A stretch of 64,000 nucleotides of DNA from Virgibacillus ndiopensis (GCF_900187325.1 NZ_FZMZ01000005.1:124001-188000); one strand, 5' to 3'. Shown: positions 20,347 through 28,649, numbered from the stretch's first letter. Program-made: numbers and translations. The notes: generated by a model not told the origin, from the letters alone.

Positions 20347-20375
20347 TTGATACTTTAATTGTGTCATATTATAAT
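20347..20375 (+). promoter_or_regulatory. Sigma-A promoter of SR1
   Basis: TTGATA (20347-20352) and a perfect TATAAT (20370-20375) are 17 bp apart. In B. subtilis the SR1 promoter is repressed by CcpN and CcpA under glycolytic conditions; I could not identify their operators here with certainty. Confidence 0.8.
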
Positions 20376-20381
20376 ATGAAT

Positions 20382-20562
20382 ACAGTGTTACAATTAATTA
20401 ATAAGGAGTTGGACCAAATGGGCACTATCATTTGTCAAGATTGTCAGCAGGTGATTGAGCATTTTGATGATGAAAAAGTAACAACCCTTTATGGTACTTG
20501 TCCCAATTGTGAAAAATAAATAGATATAACGTAAAAAAGAGCTGTGGGGGCAGCTCTTTTTT
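20382..20562 (+). ncRNA. SR1: Dual-function small RNA SR1
   Basis: A short monocistronic unit with a near-consensus promoter, a 33-codon ORF for an SR1P-like peptide and a strong terminator, between the pdh region and speA, the same place as SR1 of B. subtilis. There SR1 base-pairs with ahrC mRNA (activator of arginine catabolism) and also encodes SR1P. The inferred transcript is about 180 bases (B. subtilis about 205). Only about 10 bases separate the stop codon from the terminator stem, so any ahrC pairing region must overlap the coding part or the stem. The 5' end is inferred from the promoter. Confidence 0.75.
20418..20519 (+). CDS. sr1P: SR1P, GapA-binding peptide
   Basis: A 33-residue peptide starting MGTIICQDCQQVIEHF with the family signature DEKVTTLYGTC and two CxxC pairs (CQDC, CPNC), suggesting zinc binding. 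In B. subtilis the 39-residue SR1P binds glyceraldehyde-3-phosphate dehydrogenase GapA and promotes the GapA-RNase J1 interaction. AAGGAGTTGGACCAA precedes the ATG. The C-terminal tail after the second CxxC is shorter than in B. subtilis. Notably RNase J1 is also encoded in this window. Confidence 0.85.
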   Translation: MGTIICQDCQQVIEHFDDEKVTTLYGTCPNCEK

Positions 20563-20566
20563 ACGT
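20530..20566. terminator. Bidirectional terminator of SR1 and speA
   Basis: AAAAAAGAGCTG pairs with CAGCTCTTTTTT around a G-rich loop; it overlaps the last codons of speA on the other strand. Confidence 0.88.
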
Positions 20567-22033
20567 AAATGGTTTATGTTCCTTAATAACATGAATAGTT
20601 TTTAGGGTTTCGTCTTGAAGTCCTTGTACTGGTAAACCGGCATTAATATTTTTATGGATATATGCTATATTATCATCTGTAATTATTTCACCAGGTATAA
20701 AAATCGGAATCCCGGGTGGGTAAACCATTATAGATTCTGCACTAATCCTGCCAACAGATTCCTCTAATTTGATTATTTCCGTTTCTGAATAAAATGCATC
20801 TCTTGGTGTCAATGACAAAAGAGGGATATCTGGAATCGTTACTTGAATTTCTTTTTTTGTTACATATTTTCCTTTATCCATGGCAAGTTTTTTTAATGCC
20901 GATATTAACAAGTAAACCATTTCTTCTGAGTCACCAGGTGTAATGATACATAACAGATTGTATAAGTCCGATAACTCAACTTCTATTGCAAAATTCTCCC
21001 GCAACCATACCTCTGCATCATAGCCTGTAATTCCTAAATCCTTAACTGAAATGATTAATTTTGTAGGATCTATGTCAAAAATGGCTTCACTGCCAATGAT
21101 TTCTTTCCCAACGCAGTATATATGATCAATTTTATTAATTTCCGCTCTTGCTAATTCTGCAAGTTTAATTGCTTGATCAGCTAATGCAAAGCCGAGTGTA
21201 GCAAGTCGTCTTCGTGCAACATCTAAAGATGCTAACAAAATATACGAAGTAGAAGTTGTTGTAAGCATGGACATGATAGTCTGTACACGTTCATGAGAAA
21301 CCCGATTCCCTTTAATATTCAGTACCGAGCTTTGTGTGAGCGATCCGCCAAGTTTATGCACACTCGTTGCAGCAAGGTCAGCACCTGCCTGCATTGCAGA
21401 CAGTGGCAATTCGTCATGAAAGTGAATATGAACGCCATGAGCTTCATCAACTAAAACGGGAATATCGTATCGGTGTGATATTGAAACGATTTCTTTTAAA
21501 TCAGCAGCGATTCCAAAATAGGTTGGGTTAATAACTAAAACAGCCTTTGCATCTGGATGTGCTTTCAATGCGTGTTTAACAGCCCTTGGGGTAATTCCAT
21601 GTGAAATTCCAAGGGTTGTATCAATTTCAGGATGAATAAAAATTGGAATTGCTCCAGAAAAAATAATTGCTGAAGTTACAGATTTATGGACATTTCTTGG
21701 TACAATAATTTTATCACCAGGATTACAGATGCTCATAACCATCGTCATAATGGCGCCACTAGTTCCTTGTACGGAAAAATACGTGTAGTCTGCATCAAAA
21801 GCAGCTGCTGCAAGTTCCTGTGCATCCTTAATAATTCCATTTGGATGGTGAAGATCATCCAACGGTTCAATGTTGATTAGATCAATCGCAAATGCATTAT
21901 CACCAATAAATTCACGAAAATCTGGATCAACTGCATTTCCTTGCTTATGTCCAGGTATATGAAATTGTGTAGGTTTTTTTTCTATATGTTTTAACAAGCC
22001 ATCAAATAATGGTGTTTGTAATTGTTTGTTCAT
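20561..22033 (-). CDS. speA: Arginine decarboxylase (fold type I PLP)
   Basis: SpeA converts arginine to agmatine, the first step of polyamine synthesis in Bacillus. The 490-residue protein has exactly the length of B. subtilis SpeA and the Orn/Lys/Arg decarboxylase architecture: start PTQFHIPGHKQGN, the PLP-phosphate region GTSGAI, VDEAHGVHIHF (PLP-stacking His) and the Schiff-base Lys in ATSVHKLGGSLTQSS near residue 230, then the C-terminal domain with VYPPGIPIF. Lysine decarboxylase is a close alternative by sequence; the SR1 neighbour supports the arginine enzyme. Confidence 0.9.
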   Translation of the reverse strand: MNKQLQTPLFDGLLKHIEKKPTQFHIPGHKQGNAVDPDFREFIGDNAFAIDLINIEPLDDLHHPNGIIKDAQELAAAAFDADYTYFSVQGTSGAIMTMVMSICNPGDKIIVPRNVHKSVTSAIIFSGAIPIFIHPEIDTTLGISHGITPRAVKHALKAHPDAKAVLVINPTYFGIAADLKEIVSISHRYDIPVLVDEAHGVHIHFHDELPLSAMQAGADLAATSVHKLGGSLTQSSVLNIKGNRVSHERVQTIMSMLTTTSTSYILLASLDVARRRLATLGFALADQAIKLAELARAEINKIDHIYCVGKEIIGSEAIFDIDPTKLIISVKDLGITGYDAEVWLRENFAIEVELSDLYNLLCIITPGDSEEMVYLLISALKKLAMDKGKYVTKKEIQVTIPDIPLLSLTPRDAFYSETEIIKLEESVGRISAESIMVYPPGIPIFIPGEIITDDNIAYIHKNINAGLPVQGLQDETLKTIHVIKEHKPFT

Positions 22034-22181
22034 GATAGATACCTCGATTCTAAATAACCAAGGTATTATATCAGATTCTTATAGTAATAGCTAGTTCGTA
22101 ATTTATGGTTAGCCAGACATAAATGGCTCGTGGTACGATTGGTATATTAAGACTAACTTTTCATGGTAGGGGAGATTTTTT

Positions 22182-23141
22182 GTGGAATGGCAAACGCGAG
22201 TAACTGAATTACTAAACATTGATTATCCAATTATTCAAGGTGGTTTAGCGCATTTAGCGTATGCTGATTTAGCTGCGTCTGTATCAAATGCTGGTGGACT
22301 TGGTCAAATTACTGCAATGAGTTTGGATGGACCAGATAATTTACGAGAAGAAATCCGTCGTGTTAAAACAATGACAGAAAATCCATTTGGCGTTAATTTT
22401 GCAATTGGACAACATGGTAGACCTTTTGAACATATGGTAGAAGTCGCAATTGATGAACAAGTTCCAGTTATCTCTGTTACTGGTGGTAATCCAAAAGGTG
22501 TATTGGACATGGTTGATGGTTATCCAATAAAAAAACTCGTACTGGTAGCAGCTCGTCGTCAAGCTGAAAAAGCAGAGGAATTGGGCGCAGATGCTGTTAT
22601 GGTTGTCGGTCAAGAGGGTGGGGGGCATTTAGGGCGTGGTGACATTGGAACGATTGTGTTGACCCCACAAGTAGTTGACAGTGTGTCGATACCTGTTATT
22701 GCATCTGGCGGGATAGCGGATGGCCGGGGAATGATGGCGGCTTTTGCGTTAGGTGCTGAAGGGGTTGAAATGGGTACTAGATTTATTGCAACAAAAGAAT
22801 GTGTAGATGCCCATCCAATCTATCAACAAGCATTGCTCGATGCTGAAGAAAATTCAACAGTTGTCATCAAGCGCTCTTTAGGTGCACCTGCTCGTGCATT
22901 AAAAAACACATGGACTGATAGAATAATGGAGTTGGAATCAACACAAGCTAATTTTGATACTTTAAAGCCGTTTATTGGTGGGGAAGCAAATAAGCAGTAC
23001 ATACACAAAGGAAAAGAAAATGAAGGATTTGGTTGGGCGGGCCAAGCTGCTGCCCGTATTCACAATATCCCAACGGTTCAGGGGTTATTTTCAAAAATGC
23101 TTAATGAAGCAGAATCTATTAGAAGTAAATGGACCAAGTGA
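22182..23141 (+). CDS. Nitronate monooxygenase / FabK-like flavin enzyme
   Basis: A 319-residue TIM-barrel FMN protein of the 2-nitropropane dioxygenase family. Visible motifs are PIIQGGLAH at the N-terminus, SNAGGLGQI, the FMN-binding VGQEGGGHLGRGD (about residues 147-160) and VIASGGIADGRGM (about 177) with GAEGVEMGTRF. The family includes nitronate monooxygenases, the enoyl-ACP reductase FabK and B. subtilis YrpB; the exact reaction is open. The start is a GTG behind GGGGAG. It lies 12 bases before yktA, so the two are probably cotranscribed. I do not recall such a gene between speA and yktA in B. subtilis. Confidence 0.8.
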   Translation: MEWQTRVTELLNIDYPIIQGGLAHLAYADLAASVSNAGGLGQITAMSLDGPDNLREEIRRVKTMTENPFGVNFAIGQHGRPFEHMVEVAIDEQVPVISVTGGNPKGVLDMVDGYPIKKLVLVAARRQAEKAEELGADAVMVVGQEGGGHLGRGDIGTIVLTPQVVDSVSIPVIASGGIADGRGMMAAFALGAEGVEMGTRFIATKECVDAHPIYQQALLDAEENSTVVIKRSLGAPARALKNTWTDRIMELESTQANFDTLKPFIGGEANKQYIHKGKENEGFGWAGQAAARIHNIPTVQGLFSKMLNEAESIRSKWTK

Positions 23142-23153
23142 GGTGACAACAAA

Positions 23154-23435
23154 ATGAACTATCATTATCCAATCGATGAGACATGGTCTAAGCAGGAAAT
23201 AGTTGATGTAGTCAATTTTTTCAGTACGATTGAAAAAGTATATGAAAAAAATTCTACATGTGAAGAAGTAATGCTTGCATATAGAAATTTTAAACAAATT
23301 GTTCCATCAAAAAGTGAAGAAAAACAAATTTTCGCTGAATTTCAGCAAGCATCTGGATATTCCAGCTATCATGTGGTTCAACATGCGAAAGCACAAAAGA
23401 ATGGTGTTATAGCAATGCAAAAGGGCAACTCATAA
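23154..23435 (+). CDS. yktA: UPF0223 family protein YktA
   Basis: A 93-residue protein without membrane segments, starting MNYHYPIDETWSKQEIVDVV and containing the conserved FYKQI-like segment FKQIVPSKSEEKQ. It matches the YktA family (about 90 residues in B. subtilis), whose small helical fold is known but whose role is not. Order speA-yktA-yktB is conserved. Confidence 0.85.
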   Translation: MNYHYPIDETWSKQEIVDVVNFFSTIEKVYEKNSTCEEVMLAYRNFKQIVPSKSEEKQIFAEFQQASGYSSYHVVQHAKAQKNGVIAMQKGNS

Positions 23436-23454
23436 ATGTGAGCTGCCCTTTTAG
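23419..23454. terminator. Bidirectional terminator between yktA and yktB
   Basis: AAAAGGGCA(A)CTCA and TGAG(C)TGCCCTTTT form the stem over the end of yktA; yktB ends directly behind it. Confidence 0.8.
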
Positions 23455-23455
23455 T

Positions 23456-24079
23456 TTATCTGGATTCCATAGCTTTAGAATATAAAGGTAGTACGGTGTC
23501 AAAAGTTTCTTTTGCGATTTTGATAAATTCCTGCCCATTTTTTAATCGTATATCATCTGCATATAAATGTCGTCCAATTAGAAACTCAGCTTTTTTAACA
23601 TCACGAAAGCGTTCAAGTGCTGCTTTCAGATCTAAGTCTTTTATTTTTTGAGCATCTTTTTTCGTGTGATCCATTGAAACAACATAGTCAGAAGGAATTG
23701 ATTTTTTTATATCATCCATGTTTTTTAGGAAGGCTTTAGCAATTTCCGTTTTATGAGGTAATTCATAAATTAATGCAAACCAGATAAACACATGATCATC
23801 AAATAAACCTACTTGAAAATGGGGATGTTGCTTGTACCCTCTTTTGTTGTCTGCAATTGCAAGCCAGGTATCCTTAGGTGGGTTAACAGTTCTTCTTGCA
23901 TGTCTAGCAATGTGCAAAAACATCTCATTACCTAATTGCGTAGATAAATGATCCACAAGTTCGATGCCTATCTGTTGGAATTTAGGTTGGATGCGGCTTT
24001 GTATTGCTTCCATTCGATTATCTAAACCTTCAATTTGAAAGGTATCAAAATCATTTTTTGAAAATCCATTAAAACGCAT
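23456..24079 (-). CDS. yktB: UPF0637 family protein YktB
   Basis: A 207-residue soluble protein of the YktB family (DUF1054). It starts MRFNGFSKNDFDTFQIEGLD and contains the conserved HIARHARRTVNPPKDTWLA and GYKQHPHFQVGLFDDH. The function is unknown. GAGAAAGGAAG lies upstream of the ATG. The gene is transcribed against its neighbours and is probably monocistronic, as in B. subtilis. Confidence 0.88.
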   Translation of the reverse strand: MRFNGFSKNDFDTFQIEGLDNRMEAIQSRIQPKFQQIGIELVDHLSTQLGNEMFLHIARHARRTVNPPKDTWLAIADNKRGYKQHPHFQVGLFDDHVFIWFALIYELPHKTEIAKAFLKNMDDIKKSIPSDYVVSMDHTKKDAQKIKDLDLKAALERFRDVKKAEFLIGRHLYADDIRLKNGQEFIKIAKETFDTVLPLYSKAMESR

Positions 24080-24283
24080 GTAAATCTTCCTTTCTCTATA
24101 TAGATGCTTATTTATAATAATTATTATTAAGTATTAACAGCATGTAGTCAAGCTATTTACACAATACTAACGTTTAAAAATAATGAGAAATGGGAAATGT
24201 TGTAACAGAACTAAAAAAATATGAACCGTTCTTGTCGTTTTTTCATATATATAATAAAAGTCATCTGAAAGGATGTAGGTGTT

Positions 24284-24475
24284 ATGAAGTATGTAATGGA
24301 AGCTCTTAGAAGAAAGGAAGCACAAGAAAAATTACCTGTCATTCGCATGGAAATTGATTATGAACTTGTAACCCTTTATGACGCATTACAAGCAAATGAT
24401 ACTGTTCAAATTATAAAGACAAAAGAACGGTTAGAACACTTACGTATCCAACTAATGAAAATAGAAAATGAATAA
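24284..24475 (+). CDS. ykzI: YkzI-like small protein
   Basis: A 63-residue charged, alpha-helical protein (RRKEAQEKLPVIRMEIDYELVTLYDAL) between yktB and yktC, the place and size of B. subtilis ykzI (DUF5325-unrelated, function unknown). GAAAGGATG precedes the ATG. A terminator hairpin follows. Confidence 0.75.
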   Translation: MKYVMEALRRKEAQEKLPVIRMEIDYELVTLYDALQANDTVQIIKTKERLEHLRIQLMKIENE

Positions 24476-24488
24476 TTGGAAAGTTTAA

Positions 24489-24547
24489 CTGACCCCAGTA
24501 TCACAACTGATGAGAATTGTGGATACATATGGCGGTCATTTTTTTAA
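24489..24547 (+). terminator. Terminator behind ykzI
   Basis: TGACC pairs with GGTCA at the base and GTATCACAA with TTGTGGATAC (one bulge) further up, followed by a T run. Confidence 0.65.
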
Positions 24548-24622
24548 GTATAGTTCCAATCATATGACTAGCTGGCTTCAATCTGATACTATTGTAGCAA
24601 TGAGAATATTGGAGGCATTTAA

Positions 24623-25432
24623 ATGGACTTAGAAATTCGCAATGATATTTTTAACCAAGCTAAAAAATGGATACGTGAAGCAGGCGCTACAATTAGAGAA
24701 AAAATAGATGACCCTTTAACCATTGACACGAAATCAAATCCAAAAGATTTAGTGACGCATATGGACAAAGAAACAGAACAGTTTTTTGTAAAGCAAATAA
24801 AATCAACATACCGTGATCATTTATTGTTGAGTGAGGAAGGATTTGGCGATGATCTGCAATCACTGGATGGTACGGTTTGGATAGTTGATCCAATTGATGG
24901 GACAATGAATTTTGTTCAACAAAAACGAAATTTCGCTATTTCAGTTGGTATTTACCATCACGGAATCGGGGAAATTGGTTTTATATATAACGTAATGGAT
25001 GATATTTTATATAGTGCCAAACGAGGTGAGGGTGCTTTTAAAAATGACATTCAATTACCTCGACTTAAAGATAATGTAAAACTAGACGAATCGTTGCTCG
25101 GTTTAAATCATTTTTGGCTTTGTGAAAATCGCTTAGTGGATGAAAAACAGATGCAAAGGCTTGTAAGAGAAGTTCGTGGTACTAGAACATACGGATCTGC
25201 AGCATTGGAGTTTGCTTATGTCGCAGAAGGGATAATGGATGGTTATCTGACAATGAGCTTAGCTCCGTGGGATGTAGCAGCCGGCATTATTATTGTTAAT
25301 GAAGTCGGTGGAGTAACATCGAATATAATGGGAGAAGAAGTTAATATGCTTGAAAGGAATTCAATTCTAACGTGTCATCCTGCAATTAAAAAAAGCATTA
25401 TTAACGATTTTCTTAAAAAAGGTAAAAAGTGA
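24623..25432 (+). CDS. yktC: Inositol monophosphatase family protein (YktC/SuhB)
   Basis: A 269-residue Mg-dependent phosphatase of the inositol monophosphatase family. The metal-binding motif WIVDPIDGTMNFV (about residues 88-100), upstream EE (LLSEEGFGDD, about 70) and downstream PWDVAAGIIIVNEVGG (about 213) are intact. B. subtilis YktC hydrolyses inositol-1-phosphate. TTGGAGG precedes the ATG. Confidence 0.9.
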   Translation: MDLEIRNDIFNQAKKWIREAGATIREKIDDPLTIDTKSNPKDLVTHMDKETEQFFVKQIKSTYRDHLLLSEEGFGDDLQSLDGTVWIVDPIDGTMNFVQQKRNFAISVGIYHHGIGEIGFIYNVMDDILYSAKRGEGAFKNDIQLPRLKDNVKLDESLLGLNHFWLCENRLVDEKQMQRLVREVRGTRTYGSAALEFAYVAEGIMDGYLTMSLAPWDVAAGIIIVNEVGGVTSNIMGEEVNMLERNSILTCHPAIKKSIINDFLKKGKK

Positions 25433-25457
25433 CTCGGGTTAATTCGAGTCACTTTTC
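25424..25457. terminator. Bidirectional terminator between yktC and ylaF
   Basis: AAAAAGTGACTCG pairs with CGAGTCACTTTT; it overlaps the last yktC codons and the end of ylaF. Confidence 0.85.
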
Positions 25458-25618
25458 CTACGTTTGATAGATAAACCAAATCCCATAAATGCAAATCCTA
25501 ATAAAATAAATAATATAACAAACCAAATATTACGAAAAGCAATGGCAACCCCCACCGCTACAAACATTAGAATTACTAGCATAGCTAACAAAAACATGGG
25601 AATATTAAAATTTTTCAT
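25439..25618 (-). CDS. ylaF: Small membrane protein YlaF (DUF5325)
   Basis: A 59-residue protein with two membrane helices (residues about 6-28 and 31-50) and a basic end (SIKRRKS). Size, topology and place between yktC and ylaH fit YlaF of unknown function. GAGGTG lies 6 bases before the chosen ATG; another ATG one codon upstream is possible. Confidence 0.7.
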   Translation of the reverse strand: MKNFNIPMFLLAMLVILMFVAVGVAIAFRNIWFVILFILLGFAFMGFGLSIKRRKSDSN

Positions 25619-25775
25619 CATTTTCACCTCAACTACAAGAAATAGTATAAAGGATTATAGGAGCATTTTCAAAAACGAAGGACTTCATCATAAATAATTT
25701 GTAAGTTAGAACTAGCATGAGATAGAAAGATTTAGTATGATAGTAAAAGAGTTTTAATGTATATGGGGGAGAGTA

Positions 25776-26072
25776 ATGTTTATTTTTGATTATATTGTTG
25801 AAAATTATGGAACAGATAATATTTTTTTGATTCTATACGTACTTAATCTGATTTTTGGAGCAATCGCATTTAAATTGGGATTTGCCCGGCAGTTACCATT
25901 GTTAAAATCAATTTTTGTTTATTTCATGCTGGCAATAGGAACTTATATCATTACTATTTTTAGCATTTTCAAAATGCCGATGACGGAAAGTTTAATTATT
26001 ATTTCAATCGTTTTAGGTATCTACAGACTACGTTTACATAAACAGCGTAATGAACGAAATAGTGCACAATAA
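25776..26072 (+). CDS. ylaH: YlaH-like membrane protein
   Basis: A 98-residue protein with three predicted membrane helices and a basic end (RLRLHKQRNERN). It has the FxxDYIxxNYGxDN start and LGFARQLPLLKS loop of the YlaH family. Function unknown. GGGGGAG precedes the ATG. In B. subtilis typA lies directly upstream; it is absent here. Confidence 0.82.
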   Translation: MFIFDYIVENYGTDNIFLILYVLNLIFGAIAFKLGFARQLPLLKSIFVYFMLAIGTYIITIFSIFKMPMTESLIIISIVLGIYRLRLHKQRNERNSAQ

Positions 26073-26075
26073 ATA

Positions 26076-26108
26076 AAACTCCCTCTCTGTAACAGAGTAG
26101 GGAGTTTG
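26076..26108. terminator. Bidirectional terminator between ylaH and ylaI
   Basis: AAACTCCCTCTCTG pairs with CAGAGTAGGGAGTTT (one bulge) between the convergent genes. Confidence 0.8.
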
Positions 26109-26110
26109 TT

Positions 26111-26314
26111 TTACAATAAATCGTTTTTTTCTTTCTTTTCCCGGTATAGGCGGAAATTTCCTGACGCATGTCGTGCTTTTGTTTTATCATCAATTCGTTC
26201 GTAACATGATTCACATAAATACATATGGATTCGACGATTTCTTAACCGTTTTGCTTGTAATGAATCGTCATTAATATCCTCTACATTGTCACATATAACA
26301 CATTTAACTTGCAT
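26111..26314 (-). CDS. ylaI: YlaI family zinc-ribbon protein
   Basis: A 67-residue basic protein with two CxxC pairs (CVIC at 5-8, CESC at 34-37) expected to bind zinc, and RLRNRRIHMYLCESCYERI typical of YlaI. Function unknown. GAGGTGAAAC precedes the ATG. Convergent with ylaH as in B. subtilis. Confidence 0.82.
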   Translation of the reverse strand: MQVKCVICDNVEDINDDSLQAKRLRNRRIHMYLCESCYERIDDKTKARHASGNFRLYREKKEKNDLL

Positions 26315-26450
26315 TGTTTCACCTCAAATTAGGCTATTTACAATTACTATAACATAGGATGATAGCGCATTAAAGAAGTATATTATTGATGTTTTATAAA
26401 AAAATAGGTGGGGAATAGTAATTGTAAAATAAAGTTGAAAGGACGATTTG

Positions 26451-26735
26451 ATGAAAAAACGTTATGTGTTTTCCGCAATAGGGGCTGTAGGTGCAGGTGT
26501 TGCCGGATACGTATTAAAAGATAAGGAAAATAGGGACAAACTAAAAAATAAAACAAAATTTTTAACACAAAAGGTAAAAAGTTTTAAAGACAAAAGTACA
26601 ACTCTTGAAGATGCCGGAAGACCAGACCAAACGGATAATAAAGATCTCGCACAATTAGAAAATGCAAAAATGGTATCAGAGGGTTCGCAGTTTGGTGTAA
26701 ATTATTATAATGAAGTCACTGCACAAAATAATTAA
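26451..26735 (+). CDS. Small protein with N-terminal membrane helix (YtxH-like layout), unknown
   Basis: A 94-residue protein: KKRY then one short hydrophobic helix with glycine repeats (GAVGAGVAGYV), followed by a Lys-rich stretch (KENRDKLKNKTKFLTQKVKSF) and an acidic, Asn-rich tail. The layout resembles YtxH/gas-vesicle-like stress proteins but I do not recognise a specific family. AAAGGA precedes the ATG. It sits between ylaI and ylaJ. Confidence 0.65.
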   Translation: MKKRYVFSAIGAVGAGVAGYVLKDKENRDKLKNKTKFLTQKVKSFKDKSTTLEDAGRPDQTDNKDLAQLENAKMVSEGSQFGVNYYNEVTAQNN

Positions 26736-26739
26736 TAAT

Positions 26740-26775
26740 GAAACCCCTCCCCCCTATAAATGGGGGAGGGGTTTC
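26740..26775. terminator. Strong bidirectional terminator
   Basis: GAAACCCCTCCCCC pairs perfectly with GGGGGAGGGGTTTC around an 8-base loop, between convergent genes. Confidence 0.85.
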
Positions 26776-26797
26776 ATCCCGAGAGCCGTAACATCAG

Positions 26798-27397
26798 CTA
26801 TTCCTGGTTTTTCTGATTTGATTGATCTTCCTGAATGTCGTCTAGCTTCTTCTCATCTTTTTTCGGAATAACTTCTTTATTTTGATCAGGTTCGTCAGGT
26901 TGATCTTCACTGATCGGAAAGTCAGGCATGTATCTACCTACTATTGCTGATAATTCATCGACGACTCCTTGAACAGGGTGTCCCTGGTTAATTTTATTAC
27001 TCATACCACGAATTCTTTCCATCACATCTGCATCAGCGACAACTACGGCAGTTTTACCATAGGGATCATGTTGTAATGCCTCTAGCACAGAATATTTAAT
27101 TGTACCTACACGGGAACGATCTAAATCTTTATCTACATCAATAGCAACTACAGCATATGGTCCTGCAACGACTGCTGCAGAATCATGGACGTTTGGTACG
27201 TCACTAGCGATTTTTGCTAAATGGTCTGCCAATTGTCTATTCGTTAAATTTTGTTGTTGTGTTGGATCAGAATTCTCTACCTGTAAAAATCGATTGTTTG
27301 TACCTTCATCTGGTAATGCATTATCTTGATTTTCCTGCTGGCAACCAACTGCAAATAGTAAACAACCTAAAAGTACTATTGCTAATCGTGTATACAT
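26798..27397 (-). CDS. ylaJ: YhcN/YlaJ family sporulation lipoprotein
   Basis: A 199-residue lipoprotein: signal segment with lipobox FAVGC (Cys about 19), then the YhcN/YlaJ domain (LADHLAKIASDVPNVHDSAA, VVAIDVDKDLDRSRVGTIKYSV, AVVVADADVMERI). It ends with a highly charged tail rich in Asp/Glu/Lys/Gln. Family members are found in the inner spore membrane and affect germination. The ATG at 27397 follows AAAGGAGGAGTGCC; a longer frame to 27544 has no such site. Confidence 0.88.
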   Translation of the reverse strand: MYTRLAIVLLGCLLFAVGCQQENQDNALPDEGTNNRFLQVENSDPTQQQNLTNRQLADHLAKIASDVPNVHDSAAVVAGPYAVVAIDVDKDLDRSRVGTIKYSVLEALQHDPYGKTAVVVADADVMERIRGMSNKINQGHPVQGVVDELSAIVGRYMPDFPISEDQPDEPDQNKEVIPKKDEKKLDDIQEDQSNQKNQE

Positions 27398-27624
27398 TTG
27401 GCACTCCTCCTTTAGAAAAATATGATAGTGGATACTTTTTAAATTAGTAACAGCCACATCCAGATCCAGTACCCAGCGACTATTGGACTGTCTGACTTCT
27501 TCTATATATAAGTCAACATTGGTTTGCTTCACTCCTCGTGTCATATGAAACAGTCCATTCTAATCGTCTAATCTTAGCACTTTCACTTTTGCTCTTTATT
27601 TTTCGTTTTTAGTGTCAAATTATA

Positions 27625-27663
27625 CAAAAAGCTGATTGGAGTAAAATTCCAATCAGCTTTTCC
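27625..27663 (-). terminator. Terminator of ylaL
   Basis: AAAAGCTGATTGGA pairs perfectly with TCCAATCAGCTTTT around a 7-base loop, just downstream of ylaL on the minus strand. Confidence 0.82.
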
Positions 27664-27677
27664 TAGGAAAATGAGTA

Positions 27678-28169
27678 TTATACAATAACTATCTTATGAA
27701 CCCCTGTAATAGGATTATCTTTATTAGATCCGTCTTTATAATATACATGTACAGGTCCATTATCTTTTATAGGTTTACCTTCGATTGCAAACAGAAAATA
27801 TGAATTTTTAAGTTCTTCCAATGAAATGTCCACATCTCCATGTTCAGTCACTAGCGTAGCCTTTTGGGCAACCTTGTTAATTTCAGCGTGGTTAATAAAA
27901 TCGTTTATTGGCATAACATATGAATTAGTTAATATTTTTTCTCCTTCTAAACGAGAAATACTTCTGTTTACCGGCGGATTAATCTTTTGTTGATAAACGG
28001 CTCTATCCCAACGCTGTGAAGCCTTTTCTAATTCTTCATCAGCTTCTTCATTCTTCTCAGTTACACCAGAAAACGCCTCTTCAAGTAAAATTTTGCGATC
28101 GTCAAAGATCCATACTGTTGGATCAAGTGTAATACTATATGTAACATTTCCTATAATTGGTACAATCAT
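27678..28169 (-). CDS. ylaL: YlaL-like protein
   Basis: A 163-residue soluble protein without signal or membrane segment. It begins MIVPIIGNVTYSITLDPTVW, has a charged helical middle and ends GPVHVYYKDGSNKDNPITGV. From memory this matches YlaL of Bacillus, sometimes labelled a peptidyl-prolyl isomerase without support I can see here. AAAGGTGG precedes the chosen ATG; the ATG eight codons upstream lies before that site. B. subtilis has phoH and glsA2 on either side of ylaL; both are absent. Confidence 0.6.
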   Translation of the reverse strand: MIVPIIGNVTYSITLDPTVWIFDDRKILLEEAFSGVTEKNEEADEELEKASQRWDRAVYQQKINPPVNRSISRLEGEKILTNSYVMPINDFINHAEINKVAQKATLVTEHGDVDISLEELKNSYFLFAIEGKPIKDNGPVHVYYKDGSNKDNPITGVHKIVIV

Positions 28170-28348
28170 TTTTGTGCCACCTTTCAAATTCATCTTTTAC
28201 AAGAATAGCAGACATGCGGATATATTTCACGATATTAGAACTAAAAATTCTTTAATTACTATAATTTTATAGTAATTTTATTTGCAATTTATTGTTGCTA
28301 ACGATAAGATAATATAGAAGAAAGTCTTTAAGAGTGGAGGGGATATAT

Positions 28349-28633
28349 TTGATACCCGAGATGACAGTTAATCATCGTGAAAAAGCTTATGCCCTTCTTA
28401 AGGCTGATGCTGACAAAATATTGAAACTAATAGAAGTTCAAATTGAGAACTTAACGATGCCTCAATGTCCTTTATATGAAGAGGTTTTAGATACACAAAT
28501 GTTTGGTCTTTCAAGAGAGATTGATTTTGCTGTGCGTTTGAACTTAATCAGCGAGAATGAAGGTAAAGCACTTCTCGAGAATTTGGAAAGACAACTCAAT
28601 GTGCTGCATGAAGCAGCCCAGAATTCTGTATAA
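28349..28633 (+). CDS. ylaN: YlaN, UPF0358 protein (Fur-associated iron protein)
   Basis: A 94-residue helical protein with the invariant YlaN core [27 protein letters not shown] shortened here to its key parts ([29 protein letters not shown]). YlaN is essential in B. subtilis under standard conditions, and has been reported to bind iron and Fur and relieve Fur repression. The start is read as TTG at 28349, six bases behind GGAGGGG; the ATG at 28361 is too far from that site. Its place before ftsW is conserved. Confidence 0.88.
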   Translation: MIPEMTVNHREKAYALLKADADKILKLIEVQIENLTMPQCPLYEEVLDTQMFGLSREIDFAVRLNLISENEGKALLENLERQLNVLHEAAQNSV

Positions 28634-28649
28634 ACCTGCAACTTAGAGT

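Noticed and set aside
27398-27544. Minus-strand segment reading GTGSGCGCY before a stop, like the end of a Cys-rich spore protein
   Set aside because: A stop codon stands directly before it, and no frame links it to a start; also considered as an N-terminal extension of ylaJ, which has its own strong site at 27397.
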